NCBI RefSeq assembly: GCF_016598615.1
Contig: NZ_CP066831.1
Location: 7,502,001-7,566,000 of the forward strand
Source: Streptomyces liliifuscus
GTDB taxonomy: Bacteria > Actinomycetota > Actinomycetes > Streptomycetales > Streptomycetaceae
DNA: 64,000 bases
Reading direction: 5' to 3'
In this document: in pieces, positions 33,701 through 42,507 of the stretch
How positions within the stretch are numbered: position 1 is the first letter of the stretch
Layout of the letters: each line of letters begins with the position of its first letter
The notes under the pieces: model-generated
Seen by the model: only the letters and a program-made list of their open reading frames with translations
The model's database searches: none
What the model was told of the DNA's origin: nothing
Program-made: the position numbers and the translations under genes

Positions 33701-34260
33701 TGCTGGTCCCTCCCCGAGCAGGTCCACTGCATGGCCTCGGTTCCGTTGGTCGTGGTGCTGTTGGGGATGGCCAGGCAGAGGGAGCTGTTGGCGTTCCGCA
33801 GCCGGTCGGTCTCGTCGTGGGCCCAGACCTGGTCGGTGTTGTCGCTGCACGGCCACTGGATGGCCTTGGCGCCCCCGTCGGTGCTCGAACTCCCGATGGC
33901 GAGGCACTTGCCGGTCGCCTGGTTGCGGACCCGGTAGCCGTTCGTCACGGGTTCGAGCGTCCAGTACTGGCTCGCGCTGGTACTGCACGTCCACTGGATC
34001 AGCACGACCCCGTTGGCCGGATTCGCGCTGGGGACGGCGAGGCACTTTCCGGTGCCCTGGTTGTAGAGCCGGGCGTACACCGGCGCCTCGGCGGCCGCGG
34101 CCGCCACGGTGGTCCCGGCCGTCTCGGCGCGCTCCGCCGCCGACGCCGTGCCGGTCAGCGAGGACCCCGTCAGCACGGGCGCGCTCAGCAGGGCGACGGC
34201 CGCCGCGACGACGGCTCGTCCTCGCACCCTGGAGCTCGCTGACGCTCTGCTCCTTGTCAA
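33688..34260 (-). CDS. Secreted ricin-type beta-trefoil lectin
   Basis: 190 residues. A Sec signal peptide (AVVAAAVALLSAPVLTG) precedes a beta-trefoil of three repeats, each with CLA(V/I)PS/PN and a Q-x-W motif: QYWTLEPV, QVWAHDET, QQWLW. It binds carbohydrate outside the cell. The TTG at 34260 is taken as start because AAAGGG lies about 8 nt upstream; a GTG at 34228 would shorten the signal peptide and lacks a binding site. The gene overlaps the sialidase start, and a paralogous lectin is encoded just upstream. Confidence 0.8.
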   Translation of the reverse strand: MTRSRASASSRVRGRAVVAAAVALLSAPVLTGSSLTGTASAAERAETAGTTVAAAAAEAPVYARLYNQGTGKCLAVPSANPANGVVLIQWTCSTSASQYWTLEPVTNGYRVRNQATGKCLAIGSSSTDGGAKAIQWPCSDNTDQVWAHDETDRLRNANSSLCLAIPNSTTTNGTEAMQWTCSGRDQQWLW

Positions 34261-34293
34261 CTGCTCATCCCTTTCTGCGTGTTCGAGAACGAG

Positions 34294-34320
34294 GGGTGGC
34301 CCTCCGGAAGAGGGCCACCC
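34294..34320 (-). terminator. Hairpin terminator after the first lectin gene
   Basis: Perfect 11-bp arms (GGGTGGCCCTC and complement) with a 5-nt loop, 9 nt downstream of the stop at 34330. Confidence 0.72.
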
Positions 34321-34329
34321 GGTTGATCA

Positions 34330-34836
34330 CTACCAGAGCCACCGCTGGTCAGTGCTCGTGGTGCAGGTCCACTGAATGGCTTCGGTGCCGTTGGCCGGGC
34401 TGGCGCTGGGGATGGCCAGGCATCTGTCGCTGTTCAGGTTCCGCAGGCGGTCGATGCTGTCGTGGATCCAGATCTGCTCGCTGCCGCCGCCGCACGTCCA
34501 CTGAATGGCCTGGGTGCCGTTGGCCGTGCTGGCGTTGGGCATGGCGAGACACTTGTTGCTGTTCAGGTTCCGGACGCGGTAGCGGTCGCCGTTTCCGCCC
34601 TCCACCGCTTCCAGCTGCCACTGCTGCTCACCGTCGCCGCTGCAGTCCCACTGGATCAGGCCGATGCCGTTGGCCGTGTTGGCGTTGGGAACGGCCAGGC
34701 AGTTTCCGGTGCCCAGATTGACGAGAGTCTTGTAGGCGGCCGCATCGGCGTTGGCCGCCGTGGATAAGGCCAGTGCGCAGGCGGCCGTGGTGGCCACTGC
34801 GGCTACTCGCCCGATGATTTTCGTGGTCTTGGACAT
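34330..34836 (-). CDS. Secreted ricin-type beta-trefoil lectin (paralogue)
   Basis: 168 residues. Signal peptide (RVAAVATTAACALALSTAAN), then three trefoil repeats each with NCLAVPN/KCLAMPN/RCLAIPS and QQWQLE, QIWIHD and QRWLW. Clearly paralogous to the lectin encoded next; both end in Q-x-WLW. GAGGGG precedes the ATG at 34836. An AraC-type regulator is encoded 115 bp upstream in the same direction and may control this lectin/sialidase group. Confidence 0.85.
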   Translation of the reverse strand: MSKTTKIIGRVAAVATTAACALALSTAANADAAAYKTLVNLGTGNCLAVPNANTANGIGLIQWDCSGDGEQQWQLEAVEGGNGDRYRVRNLNSNKCLAMPNASTANGTQAIQWTCGGGSEQIWIHDSIDRLRNLNSDRCLAIPSASPANGTEAIQWTCTTSTDQRWLW

Positions 34837-34951
34837 GGTGATGTGCCCCTCGGTCCGGTCGGGAACGGTGTGCGAGACGTACCCGGCAAGAATGCGGTGG
34901 GGCTCCTGGGACTGTCGTGAGCGGTGAGTCCACAGATCCTGCGCTCTGCGT

Positions 34952-36001
34952 CTACTCCGCCTGTTCCGCCTGTTCCGCCTGTTCCGTCTGCTCCCTCGGC
35001 TCCGGCGAGGAAAGAGCCTGGAGCCGGTACTCCTTGGGCGTGAGCCCGTACGTGCTGCGGAAGGCGCGGGCGAAGTCGGAGGCGCGGGGGAGGCCCCAGC
35101 GGGCGGCGACGGTGTGGATGGGGACGGCGTGCAGCGCGGGGTCCGCCAGATCGCGCCGGGCACCCTCCAGTCGCAGCCGGCGGATCCAGGCCGCGACCGT
35201 CTCGCCCTCGCCGTCCTCGCCCGGCGCATGCTCCTGGAAGAGCCGGTGCAGATAGCTGACGGAGATGTGGTGCGCGGCGGCGATCACGGGTGGTGCGAGC
35301 CCCGGGTCGCGCAGGTTCTGCCGGATGAACGCCCGTATGCGCGTGGTCATGGCCCGATGGCGGGTCTCCGGCGGCAGGATGTCCTCCGCGTCGAGCACCT
35401 GGGCGAACCAGGCCGACAGCAGGTCGAGCAGCACCGTCCCCAGGCGCGGTGCGTCGGACGGCTCGAGGACGTCGGACTGCCGGTCCAGGCCGATGAGGAA
35501 CTCCGTCAGCAGCGAGCCGGTCCCCTCCCGCCCCGACAGCCGCCTGCCCAGCAGTTCCCGGACCCGGCCCGGCGACAGGGGCAGCAGTGACCTGGGGAAG
35601 TCCACGGCCACACCCGTGATCAGCTGGCGGCCCCCGCCGTCCGGCGGTCGCACGTCGTACGGCTCGGAGGTGTCGGTCACCCACAGGTCGCGCGGGCCGT
35701 ACAGGTCGGTCCGCCCGATGTGGTCCAGCCCCAGCCCGCCGCCGAGCATCAGGGACAAGTGGTACATCTCGGGGTCGCACTGACGCACCATCTTCTCGGT
35801 GCGCAGGAATCGCGAGGGCAGGAACGACGTAGGCCACACCATCATCGGCCCCAGCTCCAGCAGGCGCTGTTCCGCCCAGAAGTCGCCGGCGTGGTCACTG
35901 GTGATGTCGCTCGGTGCGATCGCCCGGTGGACCAGGTCACGCCAGTAGTCGAACCTGTGCTCAGCAGGCACGTCCTCGCTCCGGAACACCGTCCCGATCA
36001 T
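34952..36001 (-). CDS. AraC-family transcriptional regulator
   Basis: 349 residues. An AraC-binding-like N-terminal domain (VFRSEDVPAEHRFDYWRDLV, typical of the NphR/FeaR-type group) and a C-terminal double helix-turn-helix (IRAFIRQNLRDPGLAPPVIA, HISVSYLHRLFQ, and RWGLPRASDFARAFRSTYGL). A 9-bp tandem repeat near the end encodes EQAEQAEQAE. The ATG at 36001 follows GGAGGG. It lies upstream of the lectin and sialidase genes on the same strand, so an activator of them is plausible. The effector is unknown. The 197 bp upstream (36002-36198) hold its promoter region; I see no clear operator. Confidence 0.85.
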   Translation of the reverse strand: MIGTVFRSEDVPAEHRFDYWRDLVHRAIAPSDITSDHAGDFWAEQRLLELGPMMVWPTSFLPSRFLRTEKMVRQCDPEMYHLSLMLGGGLGLDHIGRTDLYGPRDLWVTDTSEPYDVRPPDGGGRQLITGVAVDFPRSLLPLSPGRVRELLGRRLSGREGTGSLLTEFLIGLDRQSDVLEPSDAPRLGTVLLDLLSAWFAQVLDAEDILPPETRHRAMTTRIRAFIRQNLRDPGLAPPVIAAAHHISVSYLHRLFQEHAPGEDGEGETVAAWIRRLRLEGARRDLADPALHAVPIHTVAARWGLPRASDFARAFRSTYGLTPKEYRLQALSSPEPREQTEQAEQAEQAE

Positions 36002-36198
36002 CCCGCCCCGTCCCTCCCCGGCCGTCGGGCGCGCTGCGGCCCAACTCCGCCCGTGCGGAGGGTACTTCAATCTTCATACGGTGAATTCGGGTGCCATGGA
36101 AGCCGACTCGGAGAGGGCATCCCGACGGCTGGCAGGTGGCGCGTGGGTGAAATTCAGGTCCTGGGCGGCGGGTGGTCCGGCTCGGGCCGTGCCCGCCC

Positions 36199-36849
36199 TC
36201 AGATCCCCGAGCCCGTCCGCCGCAGCACCCGCAGCGAATCCGTCACCGAGACCTCCGTGAACGCGCCCGACGCCAGCGCCCGCAGATACACGCGATACGG
36301 CGCCTGCCCGGTGAACTCGTCCACCGGGTCGGGGAACACGTCGTGGATGAGCAACAGTCCGCCCTCGGCGACATGGGGAGCCCAGCCCTCGTAGTCACCG
36401 GTCGCGTGCTCGTCGGTGTGGCCGCCGTCGATGAAGACGAGGCCGAGAGGGGAGTTCCAGAAGGCGGCGATCTGCGGCGAGCGGCCGACGACGGCGACCA
36501 CGTGGTCCTCCAGACCCGCCCGGTGGAGCGTACGGCGGAAGGTCGGGAGTGTGTCCATGACGCCGAGCTCCGGGTCGACCGTCGCCGGATCGTGGTACTC
36601 CCAGCCCGGCTGCTGCTCCTCGCTGCCGCGGTGGTGGTCGACGGTGACGGCCGTGACACCGGCCTCCCGTGCCGCACCGGCCAACAGGACCGTGGAACGC
36701 CCGCAGTACGTGCCGACCTCCAGCAACGGCAGCCCCAGCCGCCCCGCCTCGACAGCAGCCCCGTACAACGCAAGCCCTTCCCCCACGGGCATGAACCCCT
36801 TGGCCCCCTCGAAGGCAGCGAGAATCTCCGGCTTGGGCGCGGCGGGCAT
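36199..36849 (-). CDS. Class I SAM-dependent methyltransferase (Methyltransf_24-like)
   Basis: 216 residues. LPLLEVGTYCGRSTVLLAGA is motif I, VTVDHHRGSEEQQ the acidic post-I loop, GLVFIDGGHTDEHATGDYEG motif II/III with the His/Asp pair usual for this group. The acceptor is unknown. GGAGGAA precedes the ATG at 36849. It is separated from the upstream MFS exporter gene by a dispersed repeat (36919-36960), on the same strand. Confidence 0.83.
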   Translation of the reverse strand: MPAAPKPEILAAFEGAKGFMPVGEGLALYGAAVEAGRLGLPLLEVGTYCGRSTVLLAGAAREAGVTAVTVDHHRGSEEQQPGWEYHDPATVDPELGVMDTLPTFRRTLHRAGLEDHVVAVVGRSPQIAAFWNSPLGLVFIDGGHTDEHATGDYEGWAPHVAEGGLLLIHDVFPDPVDEFTGQAPYRVYLRALASGAFTEVSVTDSLRVLRRTGSGI

Positions 36850-36918
36850 GGGGTTCCTCCAGGTCGTACGAGTACGGGGGCGCCCCATGGTGCACCACGG
36901 GACGGGGCTGCGCCCCGT

Positions 36919-36960
36919 CAGGGGCGCGGGGAACTGCGCGACCAGCCCCCACCGACCCGC
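36919..36960. repeat. Dispersed GCGCGGGGAACTGCGCGA repeat, copy 2
   Basis: Core followed by CCAGCCCCCACCGACCCGC. It lies 7 bp beyond the stop of the MFS exporter gene and can pair with the upstream GGGGCTGCGCCCC to form a terminator. Confidence 0.8.
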
Positions 36961-36967
36961 GGACGAA

Positions 36968-38749
36968 CTACGACGCCCCCAGCGGAACGCTCACCCCGGG
37001 CAACGAGAGATCCAGCTCGACCGCCCGGTCACCCCCCGGGTGCGTGGCCGACGAGGCCAGCGGCTCGTGGCCCAGAGCCTTCGCGGCCAGCACATACGCC
37101 CCCTCGGAGGGCACGGAGAGCGCATAGCCGCCGTCCTCCCCGGAAAGCGTCGCCCCCGCCTGCCGCCCCCGCCGGTCGATCAGCGTGACCTTGGCCCGGG
37201 CGACCGGAACACCGTCGGCGGTGAGAACCCGGCCACGGAACCCGGCCTGAGCGGCCTGCCCGGCCGGGGCCGATCCGGGCGAGACCTCGCCGGATTCGGC
37301 GTCCTCGCTGGACGCGATCAGATGCGGCTTCTCCGCGTTCACGGCAGCCCGCCGCCCCGGCAGGAACGCCGCGAACACCAGCCCCAGCAGCACCGCACCC
37401 GTGGCGATCAGGAACGACACCCGGAACCCCTGCATCGTGGGCACCGCGACTCCGCCCACCTGGTCCGCCGTGTTCGCCAGCACCATGCCGATCACGGCAC
37501 TGGACACGGACGTACCGATCGAGCGCATCAACGTGTTGAGGCCGTTCGCCGCACCGGTCTCCGACGCCGGGACGGCCCCGATGATCAGTGCGGGCAGCGA
37601 GGAGTACGCGAGACCGATGCCCGCGCCCAGGACGACGGCGATGACGATGGTCTGCCAGGCGGCGCTCATCAGGCCGAGGCCGGCGCCGTAGCCGACCGCG
37701 ATGATCAGCATGCCGATCATCAGGGTGACCTTGGGGCCGTACTTGGCGGAGATACGGGCGTACACCGGCGCCGTGAACATCATCGTCAGGCCGAGCGGAG
37801 CCACGCACAGACCCGCGACGACCATGGACTGGCCGAGGCCGTAACCGGTCGACGTAGGCAGCTGGAGGAGCTGGGGCAGGACGAGCGAGACGGCGTAGAA
37901 GGCGACGCCGACCATGATCGAGGCGAGGTTGGTGAAGAGCACCGCGGGGCGGGCCGTGGTGCGCAGGTCGACCAGCGGCGCCTTCACGCGCAGTTCCATC
38001 AGGCCCCACAGGAGGAGCACGACGGCCGCCGCGCCGAACAGGCCGAGCGTGGTGCCGGAGGTCCAGCCCCAGTCGCTGCCCTTGGTGATCGGCAGGAGGA
38101 AGAGGACGAGACCGGCGGAGAGGCCGAGCGCGCCCCACACGTCGAAGGTGCCCACGGCGCGCATCGGGGATTCCGGTACGAAGGCGAGGGTGAGCAGGAT
38201 CGAGAGGGTGCCGAGGCCCGCGGAGCCGAAGAAGAGCGCGTGCCAGTCTGCGTGCTGCGCGACCAGGGCGGCGACCGGCAGGGCCAGACCGCCGCCGACG
38301 CCGATCGAGGAGCTCATCAGGGCCATCGCCGAGCCGAGCTTCTCGCGCGGCAGCCCGTCGCGCATCAGACCGATGCCGAGCGGGATGGCGCCCATCGCGA
38401 AGCCCTGCAGGGCACGGCCGACGATCATCACGAGCAGATCACTGGTGAAACCGGCTATCAGCGAGCCCACGACCATCACGGCCAGGCTCGCGATCAGCAT
38501 GCGCCGCTTGCCGAACAGGTCGCCGAGGCGCCCCATGATCGGTGTGGAGACGGCGCCCGCGAGCAGGGTCGAGGTCATCACCCAGGTGGCGTTGCTCGGC
38601 GAGGTGCCCAGCAGCTCCGGCAGGTCCTTGATGACCGGCACGAGCAGGGTCTGCATCACCGCGACAACGATGCCCGCGAAGGCCAGCACCGGAACGATTC
38701 CGCTGCCGCTGGGCCTTCGCGTGCGCGGGTCCGTCGTTGTCCGGGTCAT
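36968..38749 (-). CDS. MFS drug exporter (DHA2-like) with C-terminal carboxypeptidase-regulatory-like domain
   Basis: 593 residues. About 14 TM helices with MFS motif A (GRLGDLFGKRRML) and the antiporter motif region (GLMRDGLPREKLGSAMALMS). It exports small molecules using proton motive force; substrate unknown. After the last helix comes a tail of about 110 residues: a Ser/Glu/Gly linker, then a beta-sandwich of the carboxypeptidase-regulatory type (GFRGRVLTADGVPVARAKVT, LSGEDGGYALSVPSEGAYVL). That appended domain is known in Streptomyces MFS proteins but of unknown use. GGAGG precedes the ATG at 38749. Confidence 0.85.
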   Translation of the reverse strand: MTRTTTDPRTRRPSGSGIVPVLAFAGIVVAVMQTLLVPVIKDLPELLGTSPSNATWVMTSTLLAGAVSTPIMGRLGDLFGKRRMLIASLAVMVVGSLIAGFTSDLLVMIVGRALQGFAMGAIPLGIGLMRDGLPREKLGSAMALMSSSIGVGGGLALPVAALVAQHADWHALFFGSAGLGTLSILLTLAFVPESPMRAVGTFDVWGALGLSAGLVLFLLPITKGSDWGWTSGTTLGLFGAAAVVLLLWGLMELRVKAPLVDLRTTARPAVLFTNLASIMVGVAFYAVSLVLPQLLQLPTSTGYGLGQSMVVAGLCVAPLGLTMMFTAPVYARISAKYGPKVTLMIGMLIIAVGYGAGLGLMSAAWQTIVIAVVLGAGIGLAYSSLPALIIGAVPASETGAANGLNTLMRSIGTSVSSAVIGMVLANTADQVGGVAVPTMQGFRVSFLIATGAVLLGLVFAAFLPGRRAAVNAEKPHLIASSEDAESGEVSPGSAPAGQAAQAGFRGRVLTADGVPVARAKVTLIDRRGRQAGATLSGEDGGYALSVPSEGAYVLAAKALGHEPLASSATHPGGDRAVELDLSLPGVSVPLGAS

Positions 38750-38884
38750 TACGTGCTGCCTCCAGAGGCGAGAGCGGGGTAGGTGCAAGGTGAACCCCGT
38801 GCGCCCAGGCAACTATTCCGTTGCTTCGAGCCGCTAACGAATTCTTGACTTTCTCATTACGTGAAGAAGTGGATCGGCCCGCAT

Positions 38885-38899
38885 CTGACCTTCCGTCAG
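38885..38899. promoter_or_regulatory. CTGAY-N5-RTCAG palindrome (site E)
   Basis: CTGACCTTCCGTCAG, only 2 bp upstream of a perfect KstR site and 27 bp before the acyl-CoA dehydrogenase start. The two palindromes are side by side on the promoter. Confidence 0.7.
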
Positions 38900-38901
38900 A
38901 T

Positions 38902-38915
38902 TGGAACGTGTTCTA
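38902..38915. promoter_or_regulatory. KstR operator upstream of acyl-CoA dehydrogenase
   Basis: TGGAACGTGTTCTA fits all eight fixed KstR positions. A TAGTCT hexamer (38914-38919) overlaps its end and lies 7 nt before the ATG, the placing of a -10 box for a leaderless message. Confidence 0.85.
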
Positions 38916-38926
38916 GTCTGCGCCGC

Positions 38927-41203
38927 ATGGGGATCGGGATCACGCGGGAACAGCGGGACCTGGCCGAGGCCGTACGCGGCTGGATCGCCCGGACGGTGCC
39001 ACCCGAGGAAACGCGCAAGCTGCTCGACGCACCCGGCGGCCAGGGCGGCCGCCCCGCCCACTGGGACGCGCTCGCCGCGCAGGGATTCCTCGCGGTGCAC
39101 CTCCCGGAGAAGTACGGAGGCGGCGGCGGGACGGTGCTCGACCTCGCCGTCGTACTGGAGGAGGCCGCACGGGCGGCGCTCCCCGGGCCGTACGCGGCGA
39201 ACGCGCTCGCCTCGCTGGTGCTCGCGAGGGCGGGCGCCACGGCCGAGGAGCTGGTGCGGGACATGGCCGCGGGTGAGCGGATCGGGGCGGTCGCCCTCGG
39301 GACCGGGACGCTGACCGCCGTGGCCGACACGGACGGAGCGGACGGGTACGGGTACGTGCTCGACGGGACGGCTCCGCCCGTACTGTCCGGCGGCGACGCG
39401 GACGTGCTGATCCTGGCGGCGTCGGAGGCACGAGCAGGAGCAGAGGCAGGGGCGGGGGCGTCGGGGGCGGTGCCGGTGCCGGGTGGTCGCGCGGTGTGGC
39501 TGGCCGTGGACGCCTCGCAGCTCTCCGTCCGCGTCCACGAGAGCGCCGACCCGACGCGCGCGACCGCGGAGGTGGTGGCCACGGCAGTACGCGTCCCGCC
39601 CGAGCGCGTCCTCGACATCGACTCGGCGCTGGTGCGGGACCTCGCCGCCGCCGTGTTCGCCGCCGACGCGTGCGGGACCGCCGCGTGGGCGCTGGAGACC
39701 GCGGCCGAGTACGCGAAGGTGCGGGAGCAGTTCGGCCGGCCCATCGGGCAGTTCCAGGGGATCAAGCACCTGTGCGCCGACATGCTGGTCCGCGTCGAGC
39801 GGGCCGCCGCGCTGGCGTGGGACGCGGCCCGGGCCGTACAAGAACCCGACGACGCACGGGAGTTGGTGACCTCTCTCGCCGCCGGTGTCGCGCTCGACGC
39901 GGCCCTCACGTGCGCCAAGGACTGCGTCCAGGTGCTGGGTGGCATCGGGTTCACCTGGGAGCACGACGCGCATCTCTACCTCCGACGGGCCCTGGTGGCA
40001 AGGCAGTTGCTCGGCGGTGGGCAGCTGCTGCGGGCGGTCGGAGCGGCGGAGAACGGGGCGAGACGCGAGCTCCGCACCGAGCTTCCCGAGGCGGAGGCTG
40101 CGCGGCACCGGATGGCGGCCCGCGCGGTGATCGCGCGCGTACGCGGCCTCGAACCGGCAGCCGTACGAAGGGAGTTGGCGCCCACCGGATACACCGCACC
40201 CCATCTGCCCCCGCCGTACGGACTCGGCGCGGGACCCGTCCAGCAGCTCGCCGTGCAGGAGGAGCTGGCCGCCGCCGGAGTGCGCGTCGGCGACCTGGGG
40301 ATCGCCACCTGGGTCGTACCGTCGCTCATCGCCTACGGGACCCCAGAGCAGCAGGAGCGGTATCTGCTGCCGACGCTGTGCGGGGACGTGCTGTGGTGCC
40401 AGCTCTTCTCGGAACCCGGGGCCGGGTCCGACCTCGCCTCGCTCCGCACGCGGGCCGAGCGGACGGCGGACGGGCGCTGGCGGGTCAACGGGCAGAAGGT
40501 GTGGACGAGTTCGGCCCAGTGGGCGGACTACGGGATCCTCCTCGCCCGGACGAACCCGGACGCGCCCAAGCACAAGGGGCTCACGTACTTCGTCGTCGAC
40601 ATGAAGGAGACGGACGGCATCGAGATCCGTCCCCTGAAGGAGATCACCGGCGAATCCCTCTTCAACGAGGTCTACTTCGACGATGTCGTGCTGCCCGCCG
40701 ATGCCGTGGTCGGTTCGGTCGACGACGGCTGGCGGGTCGCGCGCAACACGCTCGGCAACGAACGCGTCCACATGGCCGACCAGTTGACCTTCGGCACCGG
40801 CCTCGAAGCGATCGTCGCCCGCTCCACCGGCCTCGACGACACCGTGCGGGAACGCGTCGGAACCCTGATCGCGGAGGCCCACGCGCTGGGCTGCATCGGA
40901 CTCCGTACGACCATGCGGCAGGTCTCGGGCGTGGACCCGGGCGCCGGTGCCTCCGTACGCAAGCTCGTCCAGACCGCGCACCAGCAGAAGGTCGCCGAGC
41001 TGGCACTCGAACTCCTCGGCCCGGCCGGTGCGTTGTGCGAGGGCGCCGGGGAGCGGGCCGTGCACGGATTCCTGCTCAGCCGGTGTCTGACCATCGCCGG
41101 CGGGACGACGCAGGTGCAGCTGAACGTGGTCGCGGAGCGCATCCTCGGCCTGCCGAGGGACCAGCGGGCGGAAGAGCGAGCGGAAGGCCGGGGAGAGTCA
41201 TGA
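38927..41203 (+). CDS. chsE3: Double-domain acyl-CoA dehydrogenase, FadE34/ChsE3-like
   Basis: 758 residues, twice the usual length. Two acyl-CoA dehydrogenase halves in one chain: residues 1 to about 385 end with VLGGIGFTWEHDAHLYLRRA; the second half has LFSEPGAGSDLASL, NGQKVWTSSAQWADYG, NTLGNERVHM and AGGTTQVQLNVVAERILG. Mycobacterial FadE34 (ChsE3, Rv3573c, beside kstR) has the same build and motifs as I recall it, and dehydrogenates C24 steroid side-chain CoA esters. ATG at 38927 has no ribosome binding site, so the message is probably leaderless. A KstR operator and a CTGAY palindrome lie just upstream. It overlaps the thiolase gene by 4 bp (ATGA). Confidence 0.88.
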   Translation: MGIGITREQRDLAEAVRGWIARTVPPEETRKLLDAPGGQGGRPAHWDALAAQGFLAVHLPEKYGGGGGTVLDLAVVLEEAARAALPGPYAANALASLVLARAGATAEELVRDMAAGERIGAVALGTGTLTAVADTDGADGYGYVLDGTAPPVLSGGDADVLILAASEARAGAEAGAGASGAVPVPGGRAVWLAVDASQLSVRVHESADPTRATAEVVATAVRVPPERVLDIDSALVRDLAAAVFAADACGTAAWALETAAEYAKVREQFGRPIGQFQGIKHLCADMLVRVERAAALAWDAARAVQEPDDARELVTSLAAGVALDAALTCAKDCVQVLGGIGFTWEHDAHLYLRRALVARQLLGGGQLLRAVGAAENGARRELRTELPEAEAARHRMAARAVIARVRGLEPAAVRRELAPTGYTAPHLPPPYGLGAGPVQQLAVQEELAAAGVRVGDLGIATWVVPSLIAYGTPEQQERYLLPTLCGDVLWCQLFSEPGAGSDLASLRTRAERTADGRWRVNGQKVWTSSAQWADYGILLARTNPDAPKHKGLTYFVVDMKETDGIEIRPLKEITGESLFNEVYFDDVVLPADAVVGSVDDGWRVARNTLGNERVHMADQLTFGTGLEAIVARSTGLDDTVRERVGTLIAEAHALGCIGLRTTMRQVSGVDPGAGASVRKLVQTAHQQKVAELALELLGPAGALCEGAGERAVHGFLLSRCLTIAGGTTQVQLNVVAERILGLPRDQRAEERAEGRGES

Positions 41204-42390
41204 AGGCGTATGTCGTCGGTGTGGGCATGACCAAGTTCGAGAAGCCGGAGACCCGGGACTGGCAGTACTGGGACATGGTCCGGGAGGCGGGCACGGGCGC
41301 CCTTGACGACGCCGGGATCTCGTACGACGCCGTGGAGCAGGTGCCCGTCGGCTACTGCTTCCAGGCCTCCACGGCCGGACAGCGGGCCGTCTACGAACTC
41401 GGCCTGAGCGGAGTGCCCGTCTACAACGTGAACAACAACTGCGCGACCGGCTCGACCGCGCTGATGCTCGCCCGGCAGTTCGTGGAGGGCGGCGCGAGCG
41501 ACTGCGTACTGGCGGTGGGCTTCGAGAAGATGGCGCGGGGCGCGCTGGGTGGCGGGGCGGACGGCGGTGACTTCAAGACGTCACCTGTGGCGCGTCATTA
41601 CGCCGTGATGGCGGCGCGGCACGGCTTCGAGATGACTCCGCCCACCGCCCAGATCTTCGGGAACGCGGCGCGCGAGCACATGGAGAAGTACGGCACGACC
41701 GAGGCGCAGCTCGCGGCCGTGGGGGCCAAGAACCACCGGCACTCGGCGAACAATCCCTACGCGCAGTTCCAGGACGTCTACTCGGTCGACGAGATCCTCG
41801 CGGCGCGTACCGTGCACGCGCCGCTGACCAAGCTCCAGTGCTCGCCCACCTCGGACGGGGCCGCCGCGGCCGTCGTCGTGTCGGAGCGGTTCGTGGAGCG
41901 GCACGGGCTGGGGGAGCGGGCGGTGGAGATCGTCGCGCAGGCGATGACCACCGACACGGAGGAGTCGTTCGCGTCCGGGTCGTGCGTCGACGTCGTCGGG
42001 CAGCCGATGTCCCGGGCCGCCGCCCGGCAGGTGTACGAGAGGGCCGGGCTCGGCATCGAGGACGTCGACGTCGTGGAACTCCACGACTGCTTCTCCGTCA
42101 ACGAACTCCTGACGTACGAGGCGCTCGGCATGTGCGAGGAGGGCGAGTCCGGGAAGCTGGTGGAGTCGGGCGCGACGACATACGGCGGACGCTGGGTGGT
42201 GAACCCCTCGGGCGGGCTCATCTCGAAGGGGCATCCCCTGGGAGCCACCGGAATCGCCCAAGTCGCCGAACTGGTCTGGCAGTTGAGGGGCGAGGCGGCG
42301 GCACGGCAGGTGACGGGCGCGCGGGTGGGCCTCGCCCACAACATCGGGCTCGGGGGCGCGGCGGTGGTGACGCTGCTGAGGCGGGGCTGA
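41200..42390 (+). CDS. SCP2-type thiolase / lipid-transfer protein (Ltp family)
   Basis: 396 residues. Thiolase fold of the SCP-x group: VVGVGMTKFEKP, NVNNNCATGSTALM with nucleophile-position Cys81, ELHDCFSVNELLTYEALGMC and NPSGGLISKGHPLGATG. It resembles mycobacterial Ltp1 (Rv2790c). It probably cleaves a 3-ketoacyl-CoA formed from the product of the upstream dehydrogenase, with the sterol side chain as likely substrate. Unlike retro-aldolase Ltp2 systems there is no DUF35 partner next to it. The ATG overlaps the dehydrogenase stop, so both are translated from one sterol-controlled message. Confidence 0.87.
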   Translation: MKAYVVGVGMTKFEKPETRDWQYWDMVREAGTGALDDAGISYDAVEQVPVGYCFQASTAGQRAVYELGLSGVPVYNVNNNCATGSTALMLARQFVEGGASDCVLAVGFEKMARGALGGGADGGDFKTSPVARHYAVMAARHGFEMTPPTAQIFGNAAREHMEKYGTTEAQLAAVGAKNHRHSANNPYAQFQDVYSVDEILAARTVHAPLTKLQCSPTSDGAAAAVVVSERFVERHGLGERAVEIVAQAMTTDTEESFASGSCVDVVGQPMSRAAARQVYERAGLGIEDVDVVELHDCFSVNELLTYEALGMCEEGESGKLVESGATTYGGRWVVNPSGGLISKGHPLGATGIAQVAELVWQLRGEAAARQVTGARVGLAHNIGLGGAAVVTLLRRG

Positions 42391-42507
42391 GCGGGGTCTC
42401 CGGGCGGGGCCGGGCGGCTGAGAAAGGGCGGCCAGGGGTCCTAGGTCCTGCGGTGGACGGATCGTGCAGCGAAATTCCGATGTACGGGGCACGAGGCCGC
42501 TGCGAGC

